Positions 17,469 to 26,583 of a stretch of DNA of 56,652 nt are shown one piece after another (the first letter of the stretch is position 1; each line of letters begins with the position of its first letter). The DNA comes from an uncultured Flammeovirgaceae bacterium (GTDB lineage Bacteria; Bacteroidota; Bacteroidia; Cytophagales; Cyclobacteriaceae). Location: assembly GCA_937884755.1 (NCBI GenBank), contig CAKZYJ010000521.1, forward strand, positions 1 through 56,652, given 5' to 3'. Both the position numbers and the translations under genes were made by a program. Below the pieces are notes generated by a model. The model searched no databases. It had not been told where the DNA came from and saw only the letters and a program-made list of their open reading frames with translations.

Positions 17469-18737
17469 ATGAATATGCTGAAATTTGTGTTTTCGGGATT
17501 GCTGGTTATATCAGTGTTCTGCTCAGCTCGCGCATCTCACATTCTGATGCCGATGGATCAAGTGCAAGCCAATCACTTAAAAGCCTACGGAATTGCTTAC
17601 TGGGTGTTGCAAGGAGGCGGTGAAGTAGATTGGTTACTGAACTACCGAGGCGGAAGTTTTGCCAGTGAATACAGTCAGAAATTGGAGAACGAATGCGTGA
17701 TTCGGGGAGTGAGCTACGAAGTAATCTCCGATGCGCAGTATAACCAGATCATAAGTGTAATTGCCAGCCCTTCATCCAACAAAGACTTGATGAAGCTGGA
17801 GAAGCACCCTAACATTGCGGTGTATTCCCCCAAAAGCAAACAACCTTGGGATGATGCTGTAACTTTAGCATTAACCTACGCTGAAATTCCCTACGAAGTT
17901 CTGTTTGACGATGAGGTGATGTACGACAAGCTACCCGAATACGATTGGTTGCACTTGCACCACGAAGACTTTACCGGACAATACGGTAAGTTCTATCGCA
18001 TCTACCGCAACGCTCCCTGGTATATTGAGCGGCAGCGTAAGTATGAGGAGACCGCTCGGGAACACGGTTTTGCCAAAGTTTCTCAACTAAAATTGGGAGT
18101 AGTAAAGAAAATCCGGGACTTTGTATCCGGAGGGGGCTTCATGTTTGCCATGTGCTCGGCTACGGATACCTACGATATTGCTCTAGCGGCCGATGGAGTA
18201 GACATTTGCGGACCTATGTACGACGGAGACAATTCTGATCCCAATGCTCAGGAAAAACTGAATTTCGGCAATACCTTTGCTTTCCAGGATTTTCAACTGG
18301 TGTACAACCCCTACGAATACGAATACTCTAACATTGACGTAGACCCGCGTTCGCGAGGTTTAAGCCCCGATAACGACTTCTTTAATCTGTTTGAGTTTTC
18401 GGCTAAATGGGACCCTATTCCCACCATGCTGACCCAAAACCACGAGCGAATTATTAAAGGGTTTATGGGGCAGACCACAGCCTTCCGCAAAAGTCTGATT
18501 CGCCCCGATGTGGTTGTACTAGGCGAGACTAAATCGGCCAGCGAAGCCAAATACATTCACGGAGTGTTTGGTAAGGGTTTCTGGACATTTTACGGCGGGC
18601 ACGATCCCGAAGACTACCAGCACCGGGTAGGGGAGGCGCCTACTGATTTGAACCTTCATCCTAATTCGCCAGGTTATCGGCTAATCTTGAACAATATTCT
18701 GTTCCCCGCAGCTAAGAAGAAAAAGCAGAAGACCTGA
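17469..18737 (+). CDS. Secreted conserved protein commonly labelled 'asparagine synthetase B'
   Basis: This 422-aa protein has a signal peptide (MNMLKFVFSGLLVISVFCSARA) and then SHILMPMDQVQANHLKAYG, a start conserved in a Bacteroidota family often named asparagine synthetase B. I see no N-terminal Cys glutaminase domain and no AsnB synthetase PP-loop, so that name is probably a misannotation. The core resembles class I glutamine-amidotransferase-like or ThuA-like folds (VSGGGFMFAMCSATDTYDIA, with a possible nucleophilic Cys; FWTFYGGHDPEDYQH near the C-terminus). The end is Lys-rich (KKKKQK). It is likely periplasmic or outer-membrane-associated; the function is unknown. It converges with rsmG with a 2-bp gap. 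Confidence 0.75.
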   Translation: MNMLKFVFSGLLVISVFCSARASHILMPMDQVQANHLKAYGIAYWVLQGGGEVDWLLNYRGGSFASEYSQKLENECVIRGVSYEVISDAQYNQIISVIASPSSNKDLMKLEKHPNIAVYSPKSKQPWDDAVTLALTYAEIPYEVLFDDEVMYDKLPEYDWLHLHHEDFTGQYGKFYRIYRNAPWYIERQRKYEETAREHGFAKVSQLKLGVVKKIRDFVSGGGFMFAMCSATDTYDIALAADGVDICGPMYDGDNSDPNAQEKLNFGNTFAFQDFQLVYNPYEYEYSNIDVDPRSRGLSPDNDFFNLFEFSAKWDPIPTMLTQNHERIIKGFMGQTTAFRKSLIRPDVVVLGETKSASEAKYIHGVFGKGFWTFYGGHDPEDYQHRVGEAPTDLNLHPNSPGYRLILNNILFPAAKKKKQKT

Positions 18738-18739
18738 TT

Positions 18740-19378
18740 TCATAGCGGAACGTACACTACGTATTTCTGCTCAAAGAATGCTTCCGAGAATAAGCTGGTA
18801 AGTGGATAAAGGGTATAGTTGGCTCGAGATTCCTTTAGTTCTGCTTCCAGGTTACCTCCCTTTAGTGCAAGCAGGCCGTTAAATGTAGCGTGTTGGGATT
18901 CTGCCTTTATATGCTTCTGAGACCACCGTAACAGTTGCTTAAGGCGAGCCACTGCCCGAGTTACCACAAAATCATACTTGGTCTTTACTTTTTCGGCCCG
19001 GATGTGTTCGGAGGTAACATTTTTCAGATTTAATGCTTCGGTTACTGCCTGAACCACGGTGATTTTTTTACCGATAGAGTCTACCAGATGAAAGCGCGTT
19101 TCTGGAAACAGAATAGCCAACGGAATACCTGGAAATCCACCACCAGTCCCGACATCCAATACCTCAGCCCCAGATTGAAACTCTACTACCTTAGCGATAG
19201 CCAGCGAGTGAAGAACGTGATGCAGATGGATATTTTCAATATCCTTACGGGACACCACATTAATTTTCTCATTCCATTCCTGATACAGCGGATAAAGCTG
19301 AATAAACTGCTGCTGCTGTTGATGGGTAAGGTTAGGAAAGTACGTAAAGATCCGATCGAGCTGTTCGGTAGGTGTCAT
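18740..19378 (-). CDS. rsmG: 16S rRNA (guanine527-N7)-methyltransferase RsmG
   Basis: This 212-aa SAM-dependent methyltransferase has the RsmG/GidB signature: YPLYQEWNEKINVVSRKD near residue 35, the SAM-binding VLDVGTGGGFPGIPLAI, the FHLVDSIGKK strand, and VVTRAVARLKQLL. It modifies G527 of 16S rRNA; loss is known in other bacteria to give low-level streptomycin resistance. Length is normal. Confidence 0.94.
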   Translation of the reverse strand: MTPTEQLDRIFTYFPNLTHQQQQQFIQLYPLYQEWNEKINVVSRKDIENIHLHHVLHSLAIAKVVEFQSGAEVLDVGTGGGFPGIPLAILFPETRFHLVDSIGKKITVVQAVTEALNLKNVTSEHIRAEKVKTKYDFVVTRAVARLKQLLRWSQKHIKAESQHATFNGLLALKGGNLEAELKESRANYTLYPLTSLFSEAFFEQKYVVYVPL

Positions 19379-19412
19379 ACAAGGTAGCGACTGCGCCCAC
19401 CATTCAGGGGGC

Positions 19413-19449
19413 GAATAGTGAATTAATCATTGCTCATTCGTCACTATTC
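19413..19449. repeat. Intergenic inverted repeat, copy 1
   Basis: GAATAGTGA and TCACTATTC form a perfect 9-bp stem around a 19-nt AT-rich loop between two minus-strand genes. The right half (TTAATCATTgcTCATtcgTCACTaTTCA) is clearly related to the element at 23055-23104, suggesting a dispersed intergenic repeat family. Confidence 0.5.
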
Positions 19450-19452
19450 AAT

Positions 19453-20061
19453 CTAAATATGCTCCTTCTTATTTTTTACTAGGTCGTACATGAGCTCGCG
19501 GGCGCGGTGGAGTTGTGCTTTTACTGTTCCCAGGGGGGCATCTAACTCTTTGGCGATCTCATCGTAGGAAAATTCCTGAAAGTAGCGCAGCTTCACCAGC
19601 CGCTGGTACTTAGGAGGTAGTTTGGTAACGAAAGCTCGTACTAACTCTTTCTTTTGGGCCTTAATGGCTTCCTCCTGCGGATCAAGGTTATTATCCTCTA
19701 CGTCAATATTTACCGCATCTCCGTTATCATCTTTAAAGGAGGTATTCAGGCTGAGGGTTTCTAGCTTTTTCTTTCGAATAAAGTCAATTGCGTTATTGGT
19801 AGCAATCCGGAATAGCCAGGTGCTGAAGGTGTAATCTTTCTTAAAGCGATGCAGGCTTTTAAAGGCCTTGGCAAAGGCTTCAATTGTTAAGTCCTCGGCA
19901 TCATCCACGTTGCGTACCATTTTCAGAATCATATGGTACACCGGCTTTTTATAGCGGCGCATCAGCTCAGCGTATGCCTGCTCATCGTTATGATTAGTGG
20001 CTTCATCAATAAGCCGAAAATCTTCTAATGCTTTTTTAGAAAAATCCTTTTTTACTTCCAT
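19453..20061 (-). CDS. ECF RNA polymerase sigma factor (RpoE-like)
   Basis: This 202-aa protein has sigma region 2 (YAELMRRYKKPVYHMILKMV, NVDDAEDLTIEAFAKAF, FSTWLFRIATNNAIDFIR) and region 4 (LPPKYQRLVKLRYFQEFSYD, IAKELDAPLGTVKAQLHRAR). No anti-sigma gene is adjacent. It overlaps the end of the upstream glycosyltransferase by 10 bp, so the two are co-transcribed; this pairing of an ECF sigma factor with a GT2 gene is common in Cytophagales. The regulon is unknown. Confidence 0.93.
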   Translation of the reverse strand: MEVKKDFSKKALEDFRLIDEATNHNDEQAYAELMRRYKKPVYHMILKMVRNVDDAEDLTIEAFAKAFKSLHRFKKDYTFSTWLFRIATNNAIDFIRKKKLETLSLNTSFKDDNGDAVNIDVEDNNLDPQEEAIKAQKKELVRAFVTKLPPKYQRLVKLRYFQEFSYDEIAKELDAPLGTVKAQLHRARELMYDLVKNKKEHI

Positions 20062-21158
20062 CGGATATGTTTTGAAAGCAGGGCAGTGGGGCCGATGCTT
20101 ATATAGTAAATAACGAACAAAAAATCGAATATTGGCAGCATTATTAACAGAATCGGATCGCGCAATTTCTCAGATACTGCCCTCAGGGCTAATCCCATCA
20201 TCACCCAACGCAACAATAATAATACCGTAGCCCCTATCCATTCGCCGTAAATCAGTAACCATACCCCACAAACCCACACAGCAATTACAGTAGCCGAAAA
20301 CAAACCCAACCAGCGTTTATCTTGCTGCTTGTATAGCTTTCCAACACTCAGATGGCGTATTTTTTGCCGAATGTAAGCTCGCCAACTGATTTTAGGGATA
20401 GAATAGGTGTGTGCATCAGGATGAGTGACCACTGCCGTATTGGCAACAGTTGCGTATTTGTTTACAAACAAATCATCATCGCCTCCAGTCACATGCCAAA
20501 AACTTCGAAATCCTCCCCTCTTTAAGAAAAACAATTTTTGGTAGGCTAAGTTCCGGCCAACTCCCATGTACGGGCGTCCGCTAATTGCGGCTCCCAGGTA
20601 CATCATTCCGGTATGCAGCGTTTCGTACCGAATAAAGGCATTTAACAAGCCGGGCCGGGTTTGGTAGGGCGAATAGCCAATAACAAAGTCTTGGTCTTCG
20701 TTCCAATGTTGCATCATCATCTGAATCCATCGATTGGTAGCTGGTCGGCAGTCGGCATCGGTAAGCAGTAAATGATTGTAAGTAGCCGCTTTAATTCCCA
20801 GGGTAAGCGCGTATTTTTTCCCACTTACGTGTTCGGGCCGATCCCGAAGCCAGACAATTTTTAGGTTTGAATATCGTTCTTTTTGTGCCAGAAGGAAATC
20901 CAAGGTTCCGTCATATGAAGTGTCTTCTACTACGACGATTTCGTAGGTAGAATATTGCTGCTGATATAGTAGAGGAAGTAGTTCTTGTAGGTTTTTTAGT
21001 TCATTATGGGCGCAGACAATAATGGAGACCGGAGGCTGAGAAGAAAGTTGAGAACCAGCAGAGTAGGTGTGGCTTTTCCATATGCGGTAGAGTGTGAAGT
21101 ACCATCCCAATTGAAACAGAATAGCGGCTACAAAAAGGATTGAAATAACCCACGACAT
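20052..21158 (-). CDS. Family 2 glycosyltransferase, membrane-bound
   Basis: This 368-aa protein has an N-terminal membrane helix (residues ~4-25), a GT2 catalytic domain (VSIIVCAHNELKNLQ, IVVVEDTSYDGT, LLLTDADCRPA as the metal-binding DxD, GGDDD as the catalytic-base region, and an RQKIRHLSVGK loop similar to QxxRW) and three C-terminal membrane helices. This layout suits processive or lipid-directed sugar transfer on the cytoplasmic face. Donor and acceptor are unknown. Its 3' end overlaps the sigma-factor gene. Confidence 0.88.
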   Translation of the reverse strand: MSWVISILFVAAILFQLGWYFTLYRIWKSHTYSAGSQLSSQPPVSIIVCAHNELKNLQELLPLLYQQQYSTYEIVVVEDTSYDGTLDFLLAQKERYSNLKIVWLRDRPEHVSGKKYALTLGIKAATYNHLLLTDADCRPATNRWIQMMMQHWNEDQDFVIGYSPYQTRPGLLNAFIRYETLHTGMMYLGAAISGRPYMGVGRNLAYQKLFFLKRGGFRSFWHVTGGDDDLFVNKYATVANTAVVTHPDAHTYSIPKISWRAYIRQKIRHLSVGKLYKQQDKRWLGLFSATVIAVWVCGVWLLIYGEWIGATVLLLLRWVMMGLALRAVSEKLRDPILLIMLPIFDFLFVIYYISIGPTALLSKHIRWK

Positions 21159-21349
21159 AAATTTGTAGGCTTTAGCAATATTAAAACATAATTTGTAAGT
21201 TTATAGGAACTGCCAACACTACTTTGGTTTTATTATACTAAGCACGATTGTCTTCAGAAATGCGGATTCTGCTTTCTGAGTCGCTATTGATTGCTTTGCT
21301 GAGTTATACATGGTTGATAGATGTGAAATAACTAACCCTTGATTTTACA

Positions 21350-21661
21350 GTGACGATTGATTTTTTTCTGGTAGCAATAGTAATTCTTTTTGTGCAATAT
21401 GCAGCAGTGTATCTTTTCATTCGCTTCGGTAGTCGGTGGTCACAACGTCCGTCAGTATTTTTTTATGCCATTGCCGCGATAGTAGGCACCGTAGGCTTTA
21501 GTTTGATATTTTCGTTATTTAAATGGCATTTCGGTTTTACCTTCGTCAGTCCTGATTTTGAGTTTGCCCGTAATTGCTTAGGCTTACTTACCTTTATGAT
21601 GATTAGCAAGATTTACGGTTTGATGCCGGTTGAATTTATGGTACGCCATCTTTCTTACTAA
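21350..21661 (+). CDS. Small membrane protein of unknown function
   Basis: The 103-aa frame starts with GTG at 21350. It has three predicted membrane helices (FFLVAIVILFVQYAAVYLFI; VFFYAIAAIVGTVGFSLIF; NCLGLLTFMMISKIYGLM) linked by short polar loops. I do not recognise a family. It stands alone on the plus strand between minus-strand genes. Composition is that of a real membrane protein, but size and GTG start leave doubt. Confidence 0.55.
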   Translation: MTIDFFLVAIVILFVQYAAVYLFIRFGSRWSQRPSVFFYAIAAIVGTVGFSLIFSLFKWHFGFTFVSPDFEFARNCLGLLTFMMISKIYGLMPVEFMVRHLSY

Positions 21662-21849
21662 TCTCGTCTTTTCTTTTCTTCAGCTTTTCCTTTTTTTGCT
21701 ACAAAAGCAGTAACTAGAGCGACTAAATCAACTAAAAAGAAGAATATACAAGATGAAGGGAGGCCTATCTTTAGAGACAGGATACTCACCGGATATTACT
21801 AGCCGAAACCATACTAGCGTCTTAACTGTCAAAATTTAGGGCGTCTTTA

Positions 21850-23016
21850 CTAAGATAAAGCGCTTACTAGCGCATCAGCCCCTCTCTTCAAATCTTTCCA
21901 AGGTGTATTGAGGGCTGGGACAAAGCGAATCGTATCTTTTCCGACTGCGCTGGCAATTACCCCGTGATCCAGCATACGTTCTGCTACTGGCCGGGCAGGT
22001 TGGTTTAGTTTAGCACCAATCATAAGTCCCATACCGCTTACTTCGGTAATTGCTGAGTTGTTAGTCGCCAATTCACATAAGTAACCCATTAGTTGAGAAC
22101 CTGAAACCTCAGCTTGCTCGGCTAGATTTTCATCTTCAATTACCTCCAGCGTGGCTAGTGCAGCAGCGCAAGCTAGTGGGTTGCCCCCGAAAGTGGATCC
22201 ATGATCCCCTTTATTTAGTGCATCCGCAATTTTCTGAATACAAAGCGTAGCCCCGATAGGAAATCCACTACCGAGGGCCTTAGCCATGGTGATAACATCG
22301 GGCTTTACTCCAAACCGTTGGTAGGCCATAAACTTGCCGGTACGCGCCACCCCACACTGAATTTCGTCGAAAATCAGTACGATATTGTGCTGAGTACACC
22401 ACTTACGAAGTGTCTGTAAAAACTCTAGTTGGGCTACACGAATACCCTCAGCCCATTGCACTGGTTCAACCAATACTGCCGCAATATCATCGGAATAAGC
22501 CTTTTCAAGAGCCTCTAAATCATTATAGGGTATTTTGTGGAAGCCCGAAGGAATTGGGTCAAAGCCCTGCTGGTAGTTGGGGCTACCCGCTGCCGCAGTA
22601 GCTAATGTTCTCCCGTGAAATGCTCCTTCAAACGTGATGATCGTTCCGCCCCGGCCCTGCTGATGAGCGTATTTTCGGGCGATTTTTACCGCTCCTTCTA
22701 CAGCTTCAGCCCCGGAATTAGACAGAAAAACCCGGTCCATTCCTGACTTTTCTGCCAATGTTTTGGATAATTCAGCCTGCGGCTCGCTGAGCAACAGATT
22801 GGAGATATGCATCAACTGGCCGGCCTGCTGCTGAATAGCCTGAACCACTTTAGGGTGACAGTGCCCAATGCTAGTTACAGCAATTCCGGCTAGCATATCT
22901 ACGTACTCTTTACCATCCGTATCCCATAAACGGCTTCCCTCACCACGAGTTAGCGTTATCGGGTAGCGATTGAAAATAGGAAGGTAATATTGGTGATCCA
23001 GTTCGGTAGGGTTCAT
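21850..23016 (-). CDS. argD: Acetylornithine-type aminotransferase (class III)
   Basis: This 388-aa class III PLP aminotransferase matches ArgD: LWDTDGKEYVDMLAGIAVTSIGHCHP at the start (read in two parts), FLSNSGAEAVEGAVKIARK, FEGAFHGRTLATAA, LIFDEIQCGVARTG for the PLP ring, and the Schiff-base Lys in ITMAKALGSGFPIGA. It would exchange the amino group of N-acetylornithine (or a succinyl analogue used in some Bacteroidota) with 2-oxoglutarate in arginine synthesis. No other arg genes are nearby, so a role in related ornithine or lysine pathways is possible. Confidence 0.88.
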   Translation of the reverse strand: MNPTELDHQYYLPIFNRYPITLTRGEGSRLWDTDGKEYVDMLAGIAVTSIGHCHPKVVQAIQQQAGQLMHISNLLLSEPQAELSKTLAEKSGMDRVFLSNSGAEAVEGAVKIARKYAHQQGRGGTIITFEGAFHGRTLATAAAGSPNYQQGFDPIPSGFHKIPYNDLEALEKAYSDDIAAVLVEPVQWAEGIRVAQLEFLQTLRKWCTQHNIVLIFDEIQCGVARTGKFMAYQRFGVKPDVITMAKALGSGFPIGATLCIQKIADALNKGDHGSTFGGNPLACAAALATLEVIEDENLAEQAEVSGSQLMGYLCELATNNSAITEVSGMGLMIGAKLNQPARPVAERMLDHGVIASAVGKDTIRFVPALNTPWKDLKRGADALVSALS

Positions 23017-23054
23017 AATAATTGAAAGGTGATAATTGACAATGGATAATACAA

Positions 23055-23104
23055 ATTAATGATTACCTCACAGTTAATCATTAATCATCATTCACTGTTC
23101 ATTA
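23055..23104. repeat. Intergenic hairpin repeat, copy 2
   Basis: ATTAATGATTA (23055-23065) and TAATCATTAAT (23075-23085) form a perfect 11-bp stem with a 9-nt loop, followed by TCATTCACTGTTCATTA. The right half aligns with the element at 19421-19450. It sits in the argD-pdxH spacer. Confidence 0.5.
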
Positions 23105-23113
23105 GAATATGAA

Positions 23114-23758
23114 TTAGGGAGCTAAGCGTTGAATTTGCCATGTTTCATCAGCATTACGCTGATAAAAGATACGATCATGCAGGCGGCTGGGCCTACCTTG
23201 CCAAAACTCAATGGCATCCGGTGATACTGCATATCCACCCCAGTGGGGTGGGCGAGGTACTACTTGGTCAGCAAACTTTTGGGTGAAATCAGCTTCGCGT
23301 TCATTCAGTACATCACGATTCTCGATAGACTGGCTTTGGGGTGAGGTCCAGGCTCCAATCTGACTTTCGCGGGGGCGACTGTGGAAATAGTCAGTTGAGG
23401 TCTTTTCGTCTACCCTGGAAATAGTACCTTCAATCCGCACCTGGCGCTCCAGTTCAGCCCAGAAAAAGGTGAGTGCCACGTAAGGTGTCTGATCCATCTC
23501 CTGTCCTTTGCGGCTCTGGTAATTGGTGTAGAACAGAAACTGTCGATCTTCTATTCCCTTAAGTAACACAATGCGCCCCGAAGGCCGGTTATCGGAAGAA
23601 ACCGTAGACAGGTGCATTGCATTGGGTTCGGGTACCTCCGCACGACGAGCTTCATTGAACCAACTGGTAAACTGCTCAAGAGGGTCAGAAGCGACATCAG
23701 AAATATCAAGAGACTGTTGAGTATAATCTTTTCGCATGTCTGCGATAGAGGTGCTCAT
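23114..23758 (-). CDS. pdxH: Pyridoxamine 5'-phosphate oxidase
   Basis: This 214-aa FMN enzyme oxidises pyridoxine- or pyridoxamine-phosphate to PLP. It shows the family pattern: EPNAMHLSTVSSDNRPSGRI, VLLKGIEDRQFLFYTNYQSRKG, VALTFFWAELERQVRIEGTI, the FHSRPRESQIGAW segment and the C-terminal PHWGGYAVSPDAIEFWQGRP with RLHDR. Length is normal. It lies 29 bp downstream of dnaB on the same strand and has its own likely -7 box across the dnaB stop. Confidence 0.95.
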   Translation of the reverse strand: MSTSIADMRKDYTQQSLDISDVASDPLEQFTSWFNEARRAEVPEPNAMHLSTVSSDNRPSGRIVLLKGIEDRQFLFYTNYQSRKGQEMDQTPYVALTFFWAELERQVRIEGTISRVDEKTSTDYFHSRPRESQIGAWTSPQSQSIENRDVLNEREADFTQKFADQVVPRPPHWGGYAVSPDAIEFWQGRPSRLHDRIFYQRNADETWQIQRLAP

Positions 23759-23782
23759 AGCAATTAATGCATTAAAAATTCA

Positions 23783-23790
23783 CAAAATTA
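23783..23790 (-). promoter_or_regulatory. Candidate -7 box for pdxH
   Basis: The minus strand reads TAATTTTG, a full TAnnTTTG match, 24 bp before the pdxH ATG and overlapping the dnaB stop codon. No clear -33 element is seen. Confidence 0.4.
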
Positions 23791-25410
23791 AAACGGGGGT
23801 GCACCGTCAGTTGGTGAGTCCGGCGGATTGTTATCGTTTTTCTTAAACTCTGGGCTGTTAGCCTTACTGGTATAGGTGATAATGTTGGAAGAGTCGTTAA
23901 ACTCCTGTCCACCACTGGCACTTACCAGTGAACTGCCGTAATGAGTATCTCCGGTTGGATCGTCTAAGTTGGTAAATCGGGTGTACTTTCCAATAAATTT
24001 AAGGTTCACCGTATCCAATGCTCCATTTCGGTGCTTGGCAATCATTACCTCGCCCATACCCTGTACTGATTGACCCTCTTCATTTTCGGTAAGTCCGTAG
24101 TATTCAGGGCGGTACAAGAACATAACCATATCTGCATCCTGCTCAATACTACCTGACTCTCTCAAGTCTGAAAGCTGAGGGCGTTTATCACCACCTCGAG
24201 TTTCTACTGCCCGGCTTAGCTGCGAAAGGGCAATAACCGGCACATCTAGTTCCTTCGCCAGGTTTTTCATAGCTCGGGAGATAGAAGCAATTTCCTGTTC
24301 GCGGTTCCCGCCACTATTCTTGGAAGCATCTCCCGACATTAATTGCAAATAATCAACCACAATTAGTTCAATGTTATTTTGTGCTTTCAGGCGGCGACAT
24401 TTCGAGCGTAGTTCGCGTATCGACAAGGCGGGGGTATCGTCAATGAAAATTGGTGCTTCCGTTAAGGCAGCGGTTTTACTGTAGAGTTGCTGCCACTCAT
24501 GGTCGAGCAGGTTTCCTTTCTTTATCTTCTCACTTTCCAACTCAGCCTCAGCACTGATTAGTCGATTTACCAACTGTACTGATGACATTTCCAGTGAAAA
24601 AATAGCTACCGAATGTCCAAAGTCAACCGCAGCATTTCGAAGTGCAGAGAGAATAAAGGCGGTTTTTCCCATCCCGGGCCTCGCAGCAATAATTACCAGA
24701 TCAGACTTTTGCCAACCAGAAGTTATCCGGTCGAGTACAGCAAAGCCGGTAGGTACTCCGGTGAGTCCGTCTTTGCGGAGCTTCTTCGCTTCTAGTTCGC
24801 CGATGGCTTCGCGCATCATAGAGCGCATATCGGCGTAGTTTTTTCGAATGTTAGCTTCCGACACACTGAAGATACGCTGCTCAGTTTTATCCAGCAGCGA
24901 GAAAGTATCGGTAGTGTCTTCGTAGGCCTCCTGCTGAATTTCAGCGGCAATAGTAATCAACTCGCGTTTAATAGCCATTTCGGAAACAATACGAGCATGG
25001 TACTCAATGTTAGCTGCTGAGTTTACTCGCTGAGTCAGGCCGCTTATTCCAAATGCGCCTCCGGCTAACTCCAGCGTCCCGCTTTTACGAAGCTGACTAG
25101 TAACCGTAAGTATATCCACTGGTTCGGATCTATCGAAGAGCTCTAAAATGGCTTTGTAGATCTCCTGATGGGCTTCGCGGTAGAAGCTTTCCGGTTTCAG
25201 AATTTCGATAACGGTTGTGAGGGCATCTTTCTCGAGCATGAGAGCTCCCAGAACGGCTTCTTCCAGGTCTACTGCCTGTGGCTGAACCTTTCCCAAAGCC
25301 GACCCACTGGCTCGCTCCAGCATTTTTCGCATGCGATTGCGAGTGTATTCTCCCCCTCGTTCTGATGTGTCTCTGCGGGGTTGTCCATCGCCAGGCCGGG
25401 CCGTGTTCAT
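23788..25410 (-). CDS. dnaB: Replicative DNA helicase DnaB
   Basis: This 540-aa protein has the N-terminal DnaB domain (AVDLEEAVLGALMLEKDAL), a linker, and the RecA-like C-terminal domain with Walker A AARPGMGKTAFI, Walker B IELIVVDYLQLMSG, and the arginine-finger/H4 region LRESGSIEQDADMVMFLYRP. It unwinds DNA at the fork as a hexamer. The N-terminus carries a ~25-residue Arg-rich extension and the C-terminus ~50 residues of Ser/Asn/Pro-rich tail, both common in Bacteroidota. The minus-strand terminator at 25480 isolates it from the upstream UspA gene. Confidence 0.96.
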   Translation of the reverse strand: MNTARPGDGQPRRDTSERGGEYTRNRMRKMLERASGSALGKVQPQAVDLEEAVLGALMLEKDALTTVIEILKPESFYREAHQEIYKAILELFDRSEPVDILTVTSQLRKSGTLELAGGAFGISGLTQRVNSAANIEYHARIVSEMAIKRELITIAAEIQQEAYEDTTDTFSLLDKTEQRIFSVSEANIRKNYADMRSMMREAIGELEAKKLRKDGLTGVPTGFAVLDRITSGWQKSDLVIIAARPGMGKTAFILSALRNAAVDFGHSVAIFSLEMSSVQLVNRLISAEAELESEKIKKGNLLDHEWQQLYSKTAALTEAPIFIDDTPALSIRELRSKCRRLKAQNNIELIVVDYLQLMSGDASKNSGGNREQEIASISRAMKNLAKELDVPVIALSQLSRAVETRGGDKRPQLSDLRESGSIEQDADMVMFLYRPEYYGLTENEEGQSVQGMGEVMIAKHRNGALDTVNLKFIGKYTRFTNLDDPTGDTHYGSSLVSASGGQEFNDSSNIITYTSKANSPEFKKNDNNPPDSPTDGAPPF

Positions 25411-25479
25411 AAGCGTGAGTGGTGGTTAGATGTAATCTTCAATAATGAACGCTCTACTTGAGCTAGTTATATAATTTAG

Positions 25480-25512
25480 AAAAAATTGGCAAAGCCGCCA
25501 ACGACTTTGCCA
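25480..25512 (-). terminator. Rho-independent terminator for the UspA gene
   Basis: Read on the minus strand: TGGCAAAG stem, 10-nt loop, CTTTGCCA, then an A and a run of T. It lies ~155 bp after the UspA stop and 70 bp before the dnaB start. Confidence 0.7.
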
Positions 25513-25665
25513 CTTTCCTTTACTGCTGAAAGAAAAGCAAACTTACTAAAAAGTCAAGCTGTTAGATTGCGATTTGATGATATTATTTTACCCAATGGGA
25601 AAGGTATATGAAGTATTAGTTGCACCAATGTCGGCTGGTCATTTGACAGTCAGCAGGTTACAAAA

Positions 25666-26583
25666 CTAGATATTTAAGAGAGCTTCCAGAAAGCCCATAT
25701 TACTATTTTTCTCCTTCACAATAAAAAGGGGAATATTATCTCGGTAGCGAAGTAGTCGTTCGGCTACGCTGCCCAGTAACAAAGAAGCGGCCACTGTTCG
25801 CCCTCTTGAACCAATGATTAATAGATCCACATCTTTCTCCTGAGCAAACCCAAATAATTCATCGTCAATCTTGGTATCTTCACTAAGCTGGTAGCGCATC
25901 TCACAAATATCTTCGTCTAAGTTATATGTTTGGAAGAACTTTTGAGCGTCTTTCCTGGCGTTCTCTTCCATAATTCGGGAAAACTCAGCGTAGCTTTTTC
26001 CAGTTTTAGAGTAACCTTTGGGAATTTGGTAAATGTGATGACCGTAGATCGTTACATCATCACCTTCTCCTTTAAATCTTAGCGCCTGCTCTAGTGCCAT
26101 TTTAGCGTATTCAGAAAAGTCGATAGCTACCGCAACTTTATCAATCTTAATATCTGCATCCTGCGGAACATATAGTGTAGAACAGGTACTTAGCTCGGCA
26201 ATTTTACTAAGCTGAACATATTTGTTTGCTTCCTCAGGCTTACCCAAAATGATTAGGTCAGCATCCTTTTGTCTAGCGTACTTTATCAGTTCGTCAGTGG
26301 GTTTGCCTTGCAGTACATTAACTGTAGTCTGGGTACCATCTTGAGGGGGGAAATATTTTTCTGCCAATAGTTTAACTTCGTATTCAATAGTTTCATCTAC
26401 CGGAGCCAGTACAGAACGATACTGCTCTTCCAGGTGGTCGGGTAGATCTAGGGTTTCAGCAACATGAACAAAATATATAGCATCAGCCTCCATTATCTGA
26501 CTAACAATAGAAGCATAGCGAATAACTTCTTCATCTAAGTCGGAAAAATCTACTGAAATGACGATACGCTTAAGATCATACAT
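25666..26583 (-). CDS. Universal stress protein with two UspA domains
   Basis: Read from the ATG at 26583 (MYDLKRIVISVDFSD), this 305-aa protein has two UspA domains in tandem, about residues 1-145 and 146-295. The second has an intact nucleotide-binding signature (IGSRGRTVAASLLLGSVAE followed by LL); in the first the corresponding loop is degenerate (LGKPEEANKYVQLSKIAE), so one ATP site is probably lost. The extra 25 residues of the longer frame do not look like family sequence. Such proteins help cells in stress or stationary phase. Confidence 0.9.
   Translation of the reverse strand: MYDLKRIVISVDFSDLDEEVIRYASIVSQIMEADAIYFVHVAETLDLPDHLEEQYRSVLAPVDETIEYEVKLLAEKYFPPQDGTQTTVNVLQGKPTDELIKYARQKDADLIILGKPEEANKYVQLSKIAELSTCSTLYVPQDADIKIDKVAVAIDFSEYAKMALEQALRFKGEGDDVTIYGHHIYQIPKGYSKTGKSYAEFSRIMEENARKDAQKFFQTYNLDEDICEMRYQLSEDTKIDDELFGFAQEKDVDLLIIGSRGRTVAASLLLGSVAERLLRYRDNIPLFIVKEKNSNMGFLEALLNI

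Noticed and set aside
21260-21331. 23-codon hydrophobic frame upstream of the small membrane gene
   Set aside because: Too short and without start-site support.
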